The notes: generated by a model from the sequence alone, not told the origin. A stretch of 20,895 nt of DNA from Clostridia bacterium (GCA_900766495.1 CAAFVM010000021.1:1-20895); one strand, 5' to 3'. Counted from the first letter of the stretch, positions 1 through 7,864 are shown. Numbers and translations: made by a program.

Positions 1-19
1 CCAACTGAGCTAAAGGCCC
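1..19 (-). tRNA. 5' end of a tRNA gene, cut by the window edge
   Basis: Read on the minus strand, the first 19 bases give a 7-base acceptor arm GGGCCTT, then TA at tRNA positions 8-9, then the D-arm start GCTCAGTTGG. This is the standard 5' start of a bacterial tRNA. The anticodon lies outside the window, so the amino acid cannot be assigned; Ile and Met tRNAs often begin this way. It lies 19 bp downstream of tRNA-Pro and is probably co-transcribed with it. Confidence 0.8.
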
Positions 20-38
20 GTTTCCTATCAGTTTGCTC

Positions 39-115
39 TGGTCGGGGTGAAGAGACTCGAACTCCCGACCCCATGGTCCCAAACCACGTGCGCTACCAAA
101 CTGCGCTACACCCCG
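39..115 (-). tRNA. tRNA-Pro (anticodon TGG)
   Basis: The minus strand folds into a complete cloverleaf of 77 nt including an encoded CCA end. The acceptor stem is CGGGGTG with CACCCCG, the discriminator is A, and the D-arm carries GCGC/GCGC. The anticodon stem CGTGG/CCATG encloses loop TTTGGGA, giving anticodon TGG, and the T-loop is TTCGAGT. It decodes CCN proline codons. A consensus promoter lies directly upstream. Confidence 0.96.
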
Positions 116-133
116 TAAACACAATGCTCGTAT

Positions 134-162
134 ATAATATAATATTTCTTAAAATTTGTCAA
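134..162 (-). promoter_or_regulatory. Promoter of the tRNA-Pro operon
   Basis: On the minus strand there is a perfect -35 TTGACA (157-162), a 17-base spacer, and a -10 TATTAT (134-139). Transcription would start near 127, about 12 bases before tRNA-Pro. This is housekeeping sigma-70/SigA type. Confidence 0.85.
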
Positions 163-218
163 CCGATTTTTAAGGCGAAATCAAAAATTTTTCGCATTTT
201 TTTGCATAGTTTTTTTTC

Positions 219-264
219 GCCGTTTTTTTAACGCAAAAATGCGCTTTTTGTCAATAAAAACGGC
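219..264 (-). terminator. Nested inverted repeat downstream of the TldE gene (possible terminator)
   Basis: The outer arms GCCGTTTTT (219-227) and AAAAACGGC (256-264) form nine pairs around an inner CGCA/TGCG hairpin (232-235 with 240-243). It lies between the end of the TldE-like gene and the tRNA promoter, where a terminator is expected. The base run after the second arm on the minus strand is A-rich rather than T-rich, so function as an intrinsic terminator is uncertain. Confidence 0.35.
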
Positions 265-301
265 AAAAATCCACTAATTAAACTTATTCTAAAATAAATA
301 A

Positions 302-1561
302 TTACTCTTCACTTTGATTAATAAGTTTTGCTTTTACAACCAACTTACCGTCGCGGCAGGCTTTAAACACTCCGCGTTCAGTGGTTCCAAAAAGGTCTTT
401 GCCGAAAACGTCGAACGCGCTTGCACTCACCTGAAAATCTTTTATTTTGCGGGTGATTTTTCCGTTTTCAACCAAAAACGCAAGCTGCACGGGCAACCCG
501 AAAACTCCGTCGGGCGTTATGTCTCCGCCGGAAGTCGTATCGATATAAACCGCTTTTTTAATTTTCAGTTTTTCGCAAAGTTCCGCAACCGTGGCAAAAT
601 TCGGCTTGACGTAAAGCCCTTTAAGCCCCGCGGCAGGCACTCCGTCGTAAGAAGCCCCCGCGCTTTTTATAAGAGGCAAACCGAACTCGGCGGCTCCGTT
701 TTTGCTTGCCAGCACGTTTTTAATAACTCCTCCGTCGATAAGCACGCCCCTGCTTTCGGGAGCGATTTCGCCCTCCGCGTCGAAAAACTCGCACAAATAG
801 GCGGTTTTAGGGTTACTGTCGGTATAAACCGAAAGATTTTCGTTGAACACTTTCTGCCCTAACTTACCCGAAAAAAGCGAGCCGCCCGAAACGTAATATT
901 CGGCTATAAAATCCTTAATAATAAGCCCGAACAAATCGTAAACGCCGAAAATCATGGGATAAACGCCGTCTTTAAGCTTTACGGGCTTGGTAAAATACGC
1001 GTCGTGCAAAGAGCGCATATCTTCAACTACGCCGTTTTCGAAAGTCAAACCGTAACGGTCGGTCGAAGCGCCGTAGCCCGCGTCCATAATATTAGAAGAC
1101 TTGCGGTCTTTAAGCAAAAACGAGCATTCGAAAACCGAACCCGAATAGCGCAAATCGGCGCCCGCGGAGTTTTCGTAATTCACCTTTCTTTCGGCGCGGC
1201 AAATTTTACCGCCTACCAAAAAGTTCGGGCAAGCCGCGGCTGCTTTTTTAGCCAGCCGTTTAGCCGAACCTAAAAACACTTCGTCTTTTATAGCCATAGG
1301 GCGATTTACGGTTTTTACGTTTTTACTAAACTTGCAAACGTAAGGCACGCCGCGTTCAAGCGACTTTTCGGCTTTTGCCAAAAGCTCGGCTTTGGCTTTT
1401 TCGTCGCCTTTGCCCAAAGCCCCCGCAACGCCTATTTTGCCGTCATTGTAAACGCGAGCGGTGCGCCTTGTTTCGTTATTTTCGCGGAACGAATCGACTT
1501 TTCCGTCGGTCACGTTCACGGTTTCGGTTAATTCTTCGGTGGTTATAAACTCTTTTTCCAT
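302..1561 (-). CDS. pmbA: TldE/PmbA-type subunit of the TldD/TldE metalloprotease
   Basis: This 419-aa protein belongs to the TldD/PmbA (U62) peptidase family. In that family TldD and TldE form a heterodimeric cytoplasmic protease that degrades unfolded or short peptides; in known cases it also processes RiPP precursors and the antitoxin CcdA. It lacks the HExxxH zinc motif, as expected for the non-catalytic TldE half. The C-terminal beta-rich domain has family-like segments such as GVLIDGG and TSGGDITPDG. It lies 76 bp after the HExxxH-containing partner (1638-2975), so the two are almost certainly one operon. The ATG has a weak GGGG ribosome-binding sequence about ten bases upstream. Assignment to the TldE half rests on the missing zinc motif and the gene order. 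No RiPP precursor is visible nearby, so a general peptidase role is more likely. Confidence 0.87.
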   Translation of the reverse strand: MEKEFITTEELTETVNVTDGKVDSFRENNETRRTARVYNDGKIGVAGALGKGDEKAKAELLAKAEKSLERGVPYVCKFSKNVKTVNRPMAIKDEVFLGSAKRLAKKAAAACPNFLVGGKICRAERKVNYENSAGADLRYSGSVFECSFLLKDRKSSNIMDAGYGASTDRYGLTFENGVVEDMRSLHDAYFTKPVKLKDGVYPMIFGVYDLFGLIIKDFIAEYYVSGGSLFSGKLGQKVFNENLSVYTDSNPKTAYLCEFFDAEGEIAPESRGVLIDGGVIKNVLASKNGAAEFGLPLIKSAGASYDGVPAAGLKGLYVKPNFATVAELCEKLKIKKAVYIDTTSGGDITPDGVFGLPVQLAFLVENGKITRKIKDFQVSASAFDVFGKDLFGTTERGVFKACRDGKLVVKAKLINQSEE

Positions 1562-1637
1562 TTTAAACTACCCCAAATTACGTAAATTTTTTGCATTCAG
1601 CCGCGCTTTTAAGCGTTTTTCGCTTTTCGCGCAAAAA

Positions 1638-2975
1638 TTACTGCACGAACATTTTCGAAACGCGCACGTAAGGTCCGCCGAATCCGACGGGCAGCCCCTG
1701 TTGCTCCATTTTTCCGCAACCGCCGCCAACAAAGCTTAAAAGCTCCACTTTGTCGGAAAGTCCGTCGATAAGTCCAAGCGTTTTAAACACGTCGCCGGTT
1801 ATAACGCTTATTTTTACGGGGCGCACGATTTTGCCGTTTTCTATTTCGTAGCAAACGTGCGGAGCCATTGTAAACTTGCTCATACCCGAGCCGTGTTTAA
1901 TAGTCTTAACGTAATAGCCGTGAGCTACCCCCGCGAACAGCTCTTCAACGGTTTTATCGCCTTTTTCTATATATGTAGTCGTCATTCGAACGATAGGCTC
2001 GTATGTGCAATCCACCGCACGGGCGTTTCCCGTAAGCTTTTCTTTAAGCGCGTTTGCGGTCACGCAGTCGTGCAGTCTGCCGGCTAAAACGCCGTTTTTA
2101 ATTAAATAGTTTTTCCGCGCGCGCGTCCCCTCGTCGTCGTAAGGGCAATACCCCGCGCCCGCGAATTTGCCGCAATCTACTATGCTTAAAAGGGGCGAAG
2201 CTATCTTTTTTCCTATAGTCCATTCCTTGGCAATCCCCTCGTCGGCAAGCATAAAGTCGGCTTCAGATTTATGCCCGAACGATTCGTGAGCGAACACTCC
2301 CGCCGCTTCGGGCGACAAAATTACCGGGTATTCCCCCGCTTCTACTTCCGCGGCGTTGCGCATAAATTCAAGCTGTTCGTCAAGCGCGGAGCGCAGTTTT
2401 TTGCGTTTGCCTTTTAAATCGGAAAACCTTGTGGAGGCAGTCGTCCAGCGCGCGTCGAACCGCTTACCGGCCTCGCTTAAAGTAACGCCGAAACGCAAGC
2501 CCGCGTTCTGGTAATCGTATTTCACGAACGCGCCCTTCGACGAATAAAATTCAAAAATCGAATACCTGTCTAAATAGGTGCAGGACGGCATAACCGCGAC
2601 GGGCGAAAAGTTGAGCGTGGGCAAATAGCTTTTTACCAACGCGATTTTTTCGGCGAGCGGCACGTTCTTAACGCACTCGGGCATAAAACGCATAATCACG
2701 TCGCTGTTTACTTCGAATTTAGCAACCAGCCGCGAACGCTCTATTCCCTCTTTTGCGGTAGCTTTTTCGTAAAGAGAATCCAAAAGTTTTTGCGCTTCGT
2801 CGGGGTCGGTCGTAGAACCGTAATACCAAAGTTTTCCGTCGAATACGCGCACGAACGCGCGGCGTTCTTCTCTTTCTTTTATCTCTTTCGCCTTTCCGTC
2901 AACGAAAGATATAACCGTTTTAAAACCGTTCTCTATGCGAACGTCGGCGTAAAATCCGCTTTTAAAAACGAACAT
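1638..2975 (-). CDS. tldD: TldD-type zinc metalloprotease subunit
   Basis: This 445-aa protein is the catalytic half of a TldD/TldE peptidase. The zinc motif HESFGH is at residues 230-235 (HExxxH), followed by KSEAD. The C-terminal family signature GGCGKMEQQG supplies the conserved Cys that acts as the third metal ligand in known TldD proteins. Length is normal for the family (about 440-480 aa). The start is supported by AAAGGAGG seven bases before the ATG, the best ribosome-binding site in this part of the window. It is the first gene of a two-gene operon with the TldE partner. The enzyme is cytoplasmic, with no signal peptide or membrane segment. TldD is normally inactive alone, so the pair should be treated as one enzyme. 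Confidence 0.93.
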   Translation of the reverse strand: MFVFKSGFYADVRIENGFKTVISFVDGKAKEIKEREERRAFVRVFDGKLWYYGSTTDPDEAQKLLDSLYEKATAKEGIERSRLVAKFEVNSDVIMRFMPECVKNVPLAEKIALVKSYLPTLNFSPVAVMPSCTYLDRYSIFEFYSSKGAFVKYDYQNAGLRFGVTLSEAGKRFDARWTTASTRFSDLKGKRKKLRSALDEQLEFMRNAAEVEAGEYPVILSPEAAGVFAHESFGHKSEADFMLADEGIAKEWTIGKKIASPLLSIVDCGKFAGAGYCPYDDEGTRARKNYLIKNGVLAGRLHDCVTANALKEKLTGNARAVDCTYEPIVRMTTTYIEKGDKTVEELFAGVAHGYYVKTIKHGSGMSKFTMAPHVCYEIENGKIVRPVKISVITGDVFKTLGLIDGLSDKVELLSFVGGGCGKMEQQGLPVGFGGPYVRVSKMFVQ

Positions 2976-3132
2976 ATCGCCCTCCTTTTATTTATTATTT
3001 TATACGTATTGTGTGCGTTATATTGCGCGCTTTATATTTATTTTTTAACGCGAACTATGCGTTTACGAACATATAGCAGCACTTTTTAGTAAAAATTCAG
3101 TAACCGTACAACCGCCTTGCTCAACAAAAAAA

Positions 3133-3786
3133 TCAATGGCAAAGCAGATATGCGTAAATTTTTTCGGCAATTACTTTGGCGCCCGCGTCGCTCGGGTGCA
3201 ACCCGTCGGGCATATATTTTTCTTTTATTATTTCCACTCTCGGTTGCATTCCGCTTTCTTTATACAAGTCTATTACGGGCAGCGAGTAATACTCGGCAAT
3301 TTCGCGAATTTTATTCACGTAGTCTTTAAGCGGGCGGCAAGGCAAACCTATTTCATTAACCGTATTCAATTCGCTTGTTCTGTGAAGCGGAGTTATTATA
3401 GCGATAAACGAATCAGGATATTTTTGAATGAGCGACGAATAAAGTTGGTGGCAAGCGCCTATAAAGGTATCGTTTGTTCTGTCGCCGTCCTCGCCGAAAG
3501 GCGCGTCGCTATGACCGAAATCGTTGGTTCCGCCCATAACAAGCACTATATCTGCATTTTCCGCCATATCCGAAACGCGCATACAAAAATCACGGTCGAA
3601 ATCGGGGCCCATATTAAGAGATTTTGTTTGCTTTGCGTAACGCGTGCCGCTTATTCCGTAATTTAATACGGTTGCGCCCGAAAGACGGGCAAGCACGTTT
3701 ACGTATCCGTTTTCAACGCAACTCGCACCTATTCCGTATGTTATGCTATCGCCTAAAACTGCTATAGTTTTTCCTTTAACTTGCAT
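3133..3786 (-). CDS. SGNH/GDSL-family hydrolase
   Basis: This 217-aa protein is a compact SGNH hydrolase, the group that includes esterases, lipases and carbohydrate deacetylases. All four blocks are visible: GDSIT with nucleophile Ser14; NYGISG with oxyanion Gly47; GTND at 86-89 with Asn88; and DGLHP with Asp194 and His197 completing the triad. There is no signal peptide, so it should be cytoplasmic, unlike secreted lipases. The start has GGAAG upstream at good spacing. The immediate upstream region is repeat cluster I, so any promoter must lie in or beyond it. The tldD-tldE pair follows after 157 bp. The substrate cannot be read from sequence; related proteins act on acetylated sugars or acyl thioesters. 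Confidence 0.88.
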   Translation of the reverse strand: MQVKGKTIAVLGDSITYGIGASCVENGYVNVLARLSGATVLNYGISGTRYAKQTKSLNMGPDFDRDFCMRVSDMAENADIVLVMGGTNDFGHSDAPFGEDGDRTNDTFIGACHQLYSSLIQKYPDSFIAIITPLHRTSELNTVNEIGLPCRPLKDYVNKIREIAEYYSLPVIDLYKESGMQPRVEIIKEKYMPDGLHPSDAGAKVIAEKIYAYLLCH

Positions 3787-3810
3787 TTTTCTCTTCCTTT
3801 TTTTCTTCTT

Positions 3811-3862
3811 CCCCGTGGCAAAGTAATTATTGTTGTTTAGTTTTTACGCCGCGAGGGTTAGG
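3811..3862 (+). repeat. Repeat C, copy 1 (diverged)
   Basis: A 52-bp unit running from CCCCGTGG to GCGAGGGTTAGG. The ends match the other C copies; the middle has drifted, and the usual CCCCGCG start is CCCCGTG here. The two ends can pair as a G/C-rich hairpin. Confidence 0.7.
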
Positions 3863-3883
3863 TTTTGTTGTTTATTTTTTTCT

Positions 3884-3941
3884 GTCATTCCGAGCAAAGT
3901 CGAGGAATCTCGTGGAAACGAACGCGGAGGCTTGATTACCG
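3884..3941 (+). repeat. Repeat A, copy 1
   Basis: It starts GTCATTCCGAGC, continues CGAGGAATCTCGTGGAAACG, and ends near TTACCG. Copy 2 (8030-8087) matches over the full 58 bp with a few changes. It contains CGAG-GAAT-CTCG and ATTCC/GGAAT self-pairing. It resembles the widespread dispersed repeat of the form TCATTCTGAGC...GAATCTC found in many bacterial genomes. Confidence 0.85.
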
Positions 3942-4021
3942 CAACACCGTTATTCTTGCAACATTAGCTTTCGCGGCAGAACACTTAAACTATACAAAAA
4001 GCAGGGCGCGAAAAATCAGAA

Positions 4022-4054
4022 AAGTGCTGTTAATCGACATATACGCACGTTTTC
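4022..4054 (+). repeat. Repeat D, copy 1
   Basis: A 33-bp segment beginning AAGTGCTGTTAATC and ending CGTTTTC. It matches 7939-7971 at 29 of 33 positions. It lies between repeat A and repeat C here, and between repeats B and A in cluster II. Confidence 0.7.
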
Positions 4055-4068
4055 GTTTTTTTCTTTTT

Positions 4069-4121
4069 CCCCGCGACCATGTATTTTTCTGCTATTTAGG
4101 TATTGCGCCGCGAGGGTTAAG
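4069..4121 (+). repeat. Repeat C, copy 2
   Basis: A 53-bp unit from CCCCGCGACC to CGCGAGGGTTAAG, in the same orientation as copy 1, preceded by the pyrimidine run typical of this repeat. It ends 42 bp short of the stop codon of the Bax-inhibitor-like gene. Confidence 0.8.
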
Positions 4122-4163
4122 TCCGCCTCTTATCGTGTCTGCCTGTAGTCGCCAGCCTATCGC

Positions 4164-4970
4164 TTACTTTTTCTTTTTAGAAGACGAAGCGGCGGCAATG
4201 CGCACGACAAGTTCGAGTATTTTCAAATACAACCACAATACCGACATCGAAAGCGAATACGCGGCAAACCATTCGTAACTTTCCGGCAAGCCGTTGTCTA
4301 CCGTTACGCGAACGGTTTCGAAATCGGTAAGCAAAAAACACGAAGCCAAAAACACACCGGCAACCGAGGAAAGAATTAAAATCCACGGCGCACTGAAAAT
4401 AAGGTACATGCCGCGCGTTGCGGGAATTAAATATAAAATACACAAAACAATTCCGCCTATAAGCGAAGCGGCGAGCGTGGCAGTTAAAATAGTGCCGAAA
4501 AGCCCCATTACGCGCGTTCTTTGCATTGAATACATAAGTTGCAACACGCCCACAACAACGAAAGTAAGAATTGCCGATACAAAAATAATGCCTTTGTACA
4601 CGGCAAACACGTTGCCGCAAAAAGCGATTAAATAGCCGATTGAGGCGCAGCATATGGCTCCGGTTACAGGCACGCTCGACATTACGAACGCCGCAACTAT
4701 CGCGGTTACGATTATAGCAATAAAGCACAAACCGGCAAGTACGCTTTCGCCGTAGTTAATCGAAAAAACTTCGTCTTTATAGCCGTCGAAAGGCAACTTG
4801 TGCATAACGCAGGCGATAATCGCGCCGAGGAGCGTCATTCCCATAAAATACAAACACTTTTTAAACACGCCAGCATACGAGGCGCGCGCCGTTTCGTTTT
4901 CGTTAAGTTCGGCCTTCGTAAGCTTCGTAATAAAAGGAGAGGCGAACCCGCCCCCGCTGCTTTTAGCCAT
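4164..4970 (-). CDS. Bax inhibitor-1/YccA-family integral membrane protein
   Basis: This 268-aa membrane protein has about seven hydrophobic segments after a 40-residue soluble N-terminus. The C-terminal signature, with an acidic residue pattern around LTDFETV, then LPESYEWFAAYSLSMSVLWLYLKIL, is that of the bacterial Bax inhibitor-1-like family (the PF12811-type group). Relatives such as YetJ are pH-sensitive calcium leak channels; that function is inferred here. The protein ends in a Ser/Lys-rich tail. I chose the ATG at 4970 (MAKSSGGG) over one seven codons upstream because AAAGGAG sits seven bases before it. It follows the rRNA methyltransferase gene by 80 bp on the same strand and is followed by repeat cluster I. 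Confidence 0.85.
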   Translation of the reverse strand: MAKSSGGGFASPFITKLTKAELNENETARASYAGVFKKCLYFMGMTLLGAIIACVMHKLPFDGYKDEVFSINYGESVLAGLCFIAIIVTAIVAAFVMSSVPVTGAICCASIGYLIAFCGNVFAVYKGIIFVSAILTFVVVGVLQLMYSMQRTRVMGLFGTILTATLAASLIGGIVLCILYLIPATRGMYLIFSAPWILILSSVAGVFLASCFLLTDFETVRVTVDNGLPESYEWFAAYSLSMSVLWLYLKILELVVRIAAASSSKKKK

Positions 4971-5050
4971 AATTTTTCTCCTTTTTCGCAATCTGTTTTC
5001 ACAAAAAAAATAAATATATTCGGCGAGTTATTCGGCGGGCAAAAACTTAT

Positions 5051-6487
5051 TCAACGGGTTAAAACCGCCAACGTCTCAACGCCTTTGCACTGCGCGAACA
5101 TATCGAACCCGCTTATATATTCAAGCGTGTAACCGCTTGGCAAAATTTCGCCGAAATATGCGTTTACGGGCTTATCGGCGGCTTTTTCAATTCCGTTAGC
5201 GGTAAATTCAAGGGTGCCGAAAATAATACCCAAATCGCGAGCGAGCGTTTGCGGGCTGCACGATATATAAACTATTTTGTCAGGCAAACTTTCTTTAACC
5301 GCTTTGCTCACGGCAAAGTCAAGCCCTTTTCTGGGCGGGTCTAAAAGCAGAGTGGTTTTTAAACCTTTTTTTCTGCGCTCTTTTATTATTTCGGGCAAAA
5401 CGTTTTCGCACGGAGCGCAAATAAATTCGGCGTTTTTCACATTGTTTTTCTCGGCGGTTTCGCGCGCGAGCTTAACCGCTTCGTCCACTATTTCTATGCC
5501 GAGCGCGCTTTCGCATTTTTTTGCAAGAGCGCAAGTCAAAACGCCCGCTCCGCAGTATGCGTCAATCAAATAGTCTCCGCCGCAAACAAACGAGGCGGCT
5601 TTATCGTATATGGCGCGCATAACGTTTGAATTTACCTGCATAAACGAAAGAGCTCCGACCTCGTAATTTATTCCGCCGTAGTTGCCGTGAATAACGCTTT
5701 CGCCGCAAATTTTTATAAATTTTTCGCCTAAAATAACGTTGTCGCGCCGACTGTTCAGATTAACGAACAACCCGTATTTTTCGCCGCCGCAAAATAAAAA
5801 ATTTAGTTTATTTATAAGCGCGGGCATATTTTTAAGAGCCTTTTCCGTGCCGTTTACAACAAGAATTATAAGGTATTCGTCGCCCGCCCGCTTAACCACA
5901 ATATGCCGTACGACGCCTTTTCCGCTTGTTTCGTCGTAAGCGGAAACGCCGTTTTCAGTCATATATTCTTTAACCGCGGCGGTTATATCGCGCTCGCGCA
6001 CGCCGTGCAGCAAACAGTCGTCGCAAGACACGATTCTATGGCTGTTTGAAGCATAAAACCCGCCTATAACGCCGTTATCGCACATTCCGACGGGAAGTTG
6101 CAGTTTATTTCGATAGCGAATTTCGGGTGTTGAAGCAACAACTCCCTCGCTTAAATTTACGTTTAGAAAGCCTATTTTTCTTAAAGTGTTTTCAATAAGT
6201 TCTTTTTTATATTCAAGCTGTTCGGCATAGCTCATATGCATAAGGTTGCAACCGCCGCACTTGCCGAAAACTTTGCACTGCGGCTTCACCCGCTTTGGCG
6301 AAGCGCAAATAACTTCTTCAAGCTTGCCGTAAGCTGTTTGCCCCTTGACTTTTAAAATTTTTACGCGGACTTTTTCGCCCTTGCAGGTAAAAGGCACGAA
6401 AACGGTACAACCGTCCGTTTTCATAATGCCCTCGCCCTCGCAGCCGTATGAAATTATGTCGCCCGTCACGTAATCGTTCTTTTGCAT
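5051..6487 (-). CDS. rlmD: RlmD/RumA-family 23S rRNA (uracil-5)-methyltransferase
   Basis: This 478-aa SAM-dependent RNA methyltransferase makes 5-methyluridine in 23S rRNA (the Gram-positive members are RlmCD-like). An N-terminal TRAM RNA-binding domain covers residues 4-60. The iron-sulfur cysteines are Cys71, Cys77 and Cys80 (CX5CX2C), with a fourth in CDDC at 155-158, matching the spacing in RumA. The C-terminal catalytic domain has DAYCGAG (SAM binding), DPPRKGLD, and the nucleophile region YISCSPQTL. The ATG at 6487 is preferred because family members begin MKKND; a TTG 33 bases upstream would add eleven residues. Neither start has a strong ribosome-binding site. It follows the small membrane protein gene by 55 bp. 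Whether the target is U747, U1939 or both cannot be told from the sequence. Confidence 0.9.
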   Translation of the reverse strand: MQKNDYVTGDIISYGCEGEGIMKTDGCTVFVPFTCKGEKVRVKILKVKGQTAYGKLEEVICASPKRVKPQCKVFGKCGGCNLMHMSYAEQLEYKKELIENTLRKIGFLNVNLSEGVVASTPEIRYRNKLQLPVGMCDNGVIGGFYASNSHRIVSCDDCLLHGVRERDITAAVKEYMTENGVSAYDETSGKGVVRHIVVKRAGDEYLIILVVNGTEKALKNMPALINKLNFLFCGGEKYGLFVNLNSRRDNVILGEKFIKICGESVIHGNYGGINYEVGALSFMQVNSNVMRAIYDKAASFVCGGDYLIDAYCGAGVLTCALAKKCESALGIEIVDEAVKLARETAEKNNVKNAEFICAPCENVLPEIIKERRKKGLKTTLLLDPPRKGLDFAVSKAVKESLPDKIVYISCSPQTLARDLGIIFGTLEFTANGIEKAADKPVNAYFGEILPSGYTLEYISGFDMFAQCKGVETLAVLTR

Positions 6488-6542
6488 AATAAATAACCGC
6501 GCGCAGAAAAACCGAAACAAGGCTTTTCCGCACGCAAAAAAA

Positions 6543-7058
6543 TTAAAGTTTAAGTCGCGCGACGATAGCGTTCACCGAGTATTGAAAACGAGTCATAATC
6601 GCGTCGTAAAAAGGAAAAATCAGCGCGCCGCCTATAATAACGATATACACGCCGTAAGTTTTTAAGAATTCGTTTTCAAAAACGAACATCGAGGTAAAAA
6701 AGTAGCAAAGCGCCATAACGCCGGCAAACCACAGCGTTTTTATAGCGAGCGCCAGCCAACGATTTATACCGAATTTTTTCTGCAATTGGTTCACTATGGG
6801 GTGCAAACCGAAAAACGCCGCGAACGGCAGAATCAGCCTGAACGTGCCGGTAAGCACGAAGCCCAAAATCCCCGAAGCGATATAAGCGAGGAACGCGCCG
6901 AGGTAAAAACCTTTCGTAAGCGGCAACATCAGCGCAAGGCTTGCCATAAACAGGCAGGAAATATCAAGCACGTCGATATAAGCGCCCAAAACCAGAAATA
7001 TAACCGCAAATGCCGCCGATACCGCCGACAAAGCGATCCCGCGCGAGGTTATTTTCAT
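6543..7058 (-). CDS. Small integral membrane protein of unknown function
   Basis: This 171-aa protein is almost entirely hydrophobic, with five or six probable transmembrane helices. Its opening (ITSRGIALSAVSAAFAVIFLVLGAYIDVLDIS) and the FFGLHPIVNQLQKKFG segment resemble a small membrane family of Clostridia that looks like the S components of ECF vitamin transporters. That resemblance is from memory and weak, and no ligand can be proposed. The start codon lies five bases after the stop of the J-domain-like gene, so the two are co-transcribed and probably translationally coupled. The methyltransferase gene follows 55 bp later. No ATPase or EcfT gene is nearby. Confidence 0.75.
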   Translation of the reverse strand: MKITSRGIALSAVSAAFAVIFLVLGAYIDVLDISCLFMASLALMLPLTKGFYLGAFLAYIASGILGFVLTGTFRLILPFAAFFGLHPIVNQLQKKFGINRWLALAIKTLWFAGVMALCYFFTSMFVFENEFLKTYGVYIVIIGGALIFPFYDAIMTRFQYSVNAIVARLKL

Positions 7059-7063
7059 TTTTC

Positions 7064-7705
7064 TTACCTGCAGTTACAGCAGCAGTTAAGGAACAGGTTG
7101 CAAATAGCCATACGCGCGCAAAATTCAAGGCAACTGTCGCCGCCCATCATGTCGGTAGGCTCTTCGTAACCGCCCGCCGAGACGCCCCTGCCGCCGCCCG
7201 ATTTGTTCCAGTTCGGGTCGGTTTTCTTCTGACTTTCCGAATTGAAATTCATCTGCTTGCACATTTTGTCGTAAGCGCGCTTATATTTTTCGTTCGAGCC
7301 GTCCATTTGAATGGCGATTTCAAGCTGTTTTTTACTTTCGTTAATCCAGTTTTTCTTGTAAAAAACCACTGACTGATAATAGTGCCATTCGGCGCCGCGG
7401 TCGTTGAACGAATCGAGAACCGATTGCGCGCCCGTCAAATCGTTGGCTTTTATAAGTTCGTCAAGCTTTTTGAACGCGCTGCCGCTCTCGGTCGCGCTTG
7501 CGTTTTCTTTGCGATAATCGCAGATTTCGTCGTAAGCGGTTTGCACTTCAGTAAGTTTTTTAGCAGCCGCGTTGCCCGCTTCGCCCTCTAAAAACATATC
7601 ATTCTGGCACTGTTTGCGAAGCGCAAGATACGCCGCGCGAATTTCTTCGTCGGTTGAGGTTTCGCTGCAACCTAAAATTTCGTAATACTTTTTAATATCG
7701 TCCAT
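7064..7705 (-). CDS. Degenerate J-domain protein with Cys-rich C-terminus
   Basis: This 213-aa protein has a J-domain fold at residues 5-65 (YYEILGCSETSTDEEIRAAY, then AAKKLTEVQTAYDEI). The HPD motif needed to stimulate Hsp70 ATPase activity is replaced by Gln34-Asn35-Asp36. A TPR-like pair of helices follows at about 77-145, then a Gly-rich linker (GGGRGVSAGG) and a tail with seven cysteines in the last 22 residues, including CCCNCR. Full-length J proteins with similar Cys-rich tails occur in Clostridia, often next to a DUF5685 gene; here the DUF5685 gene is next upstream, separated by repeat cluster II. AAAGGA lies six bases before the ATG. It is soluble, although the tail contains a short hydrophobic stretch that may bind a membrane or a metal. 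It is probably not a working DnaK co-chaperone. Confidence 0.82.
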   Translation of the reverse strand: MDDIKKYYEILGCSETSTDEEIRAAYLALRKQCQNDMFLEGEAGNAAAKKLTEVQTAYDEICDYRKENASATESGSAFKKLDELIKANDLTGAQSVLDSFNDRGAEWHYYQSVVFYKKNWINESKKQLEIAIQMDGSNEKYKRAYDKMCKQMNFNSESQKKTDPNWNKSGGGRGVSAGGYEEPTDMMGGDSCLEFCARMAICNLFLNCCCNCR

Positions 7706-7728
7706 TTTATTCCTTTTTCTTTCTTATT

Positions 7729-7780
7729 CCCCGCGACCGGGTATTTACTGTTATTTAAGTCTTCTTCCGCGAGGGTTAGG
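7729..7780 (+). repeat. Repeat C, copy 3
   Basis: A 52-bp unit from CCCCGCGACCGG to GCGAGGGTTAGG. It is followed 29 bp later by copy 4 in the same orientation (start-to-start 81 bp). Confidence 0.82.
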
Positions 7781-7809
7781 ATTGTTTTATACAAAGTTTC
7801 TTTCTTCTT

Positions 7810-7858
7810 CCCCGCGACGGGGGTTACCGTTATTTAAGTTTTTTCCCGCGAGGGTTAG
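7810..7858 (+). repeat. Repeat C, copy 4
   Basis: A 49-bp unit from CCCCGCGACGG to CGCGAGGGTTAG, slightly shorter in the middle than the other copies. It abuts repeat B with only six bases between, as repeat C does in cluster III. Confidence 0.82.
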
Positions 7859-7864
7859 TTTTTT

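Larger units (their letters stand above)
3787..4163. repeat. Intergenic repeat cluster I
   Basis: This 377-bp gap between the Bax-inhibitor-like gene and the SGNH hydrolase has no credible gene. It contains, in order, a 52-bp repeat C (3811-3862), a repeat A (3884-3941), a 33-bp repeat D (4022-4054) and a second repeat C (4069-4121). The same families recur at 7.7-8.1 kb and, except D, at 15.6-16.0 kb. No clear promoter was found for the downstream SGNH gene. Confidence 0.8.

Noticed and set aside
302..2975. RiPP biosynthesis role for the TldD/TldE pair
   Set aside because: No precursor peptide, radical SAM, cyclodehydratase or exporter gene lies nearby; a general peptidase is the simpler reading.
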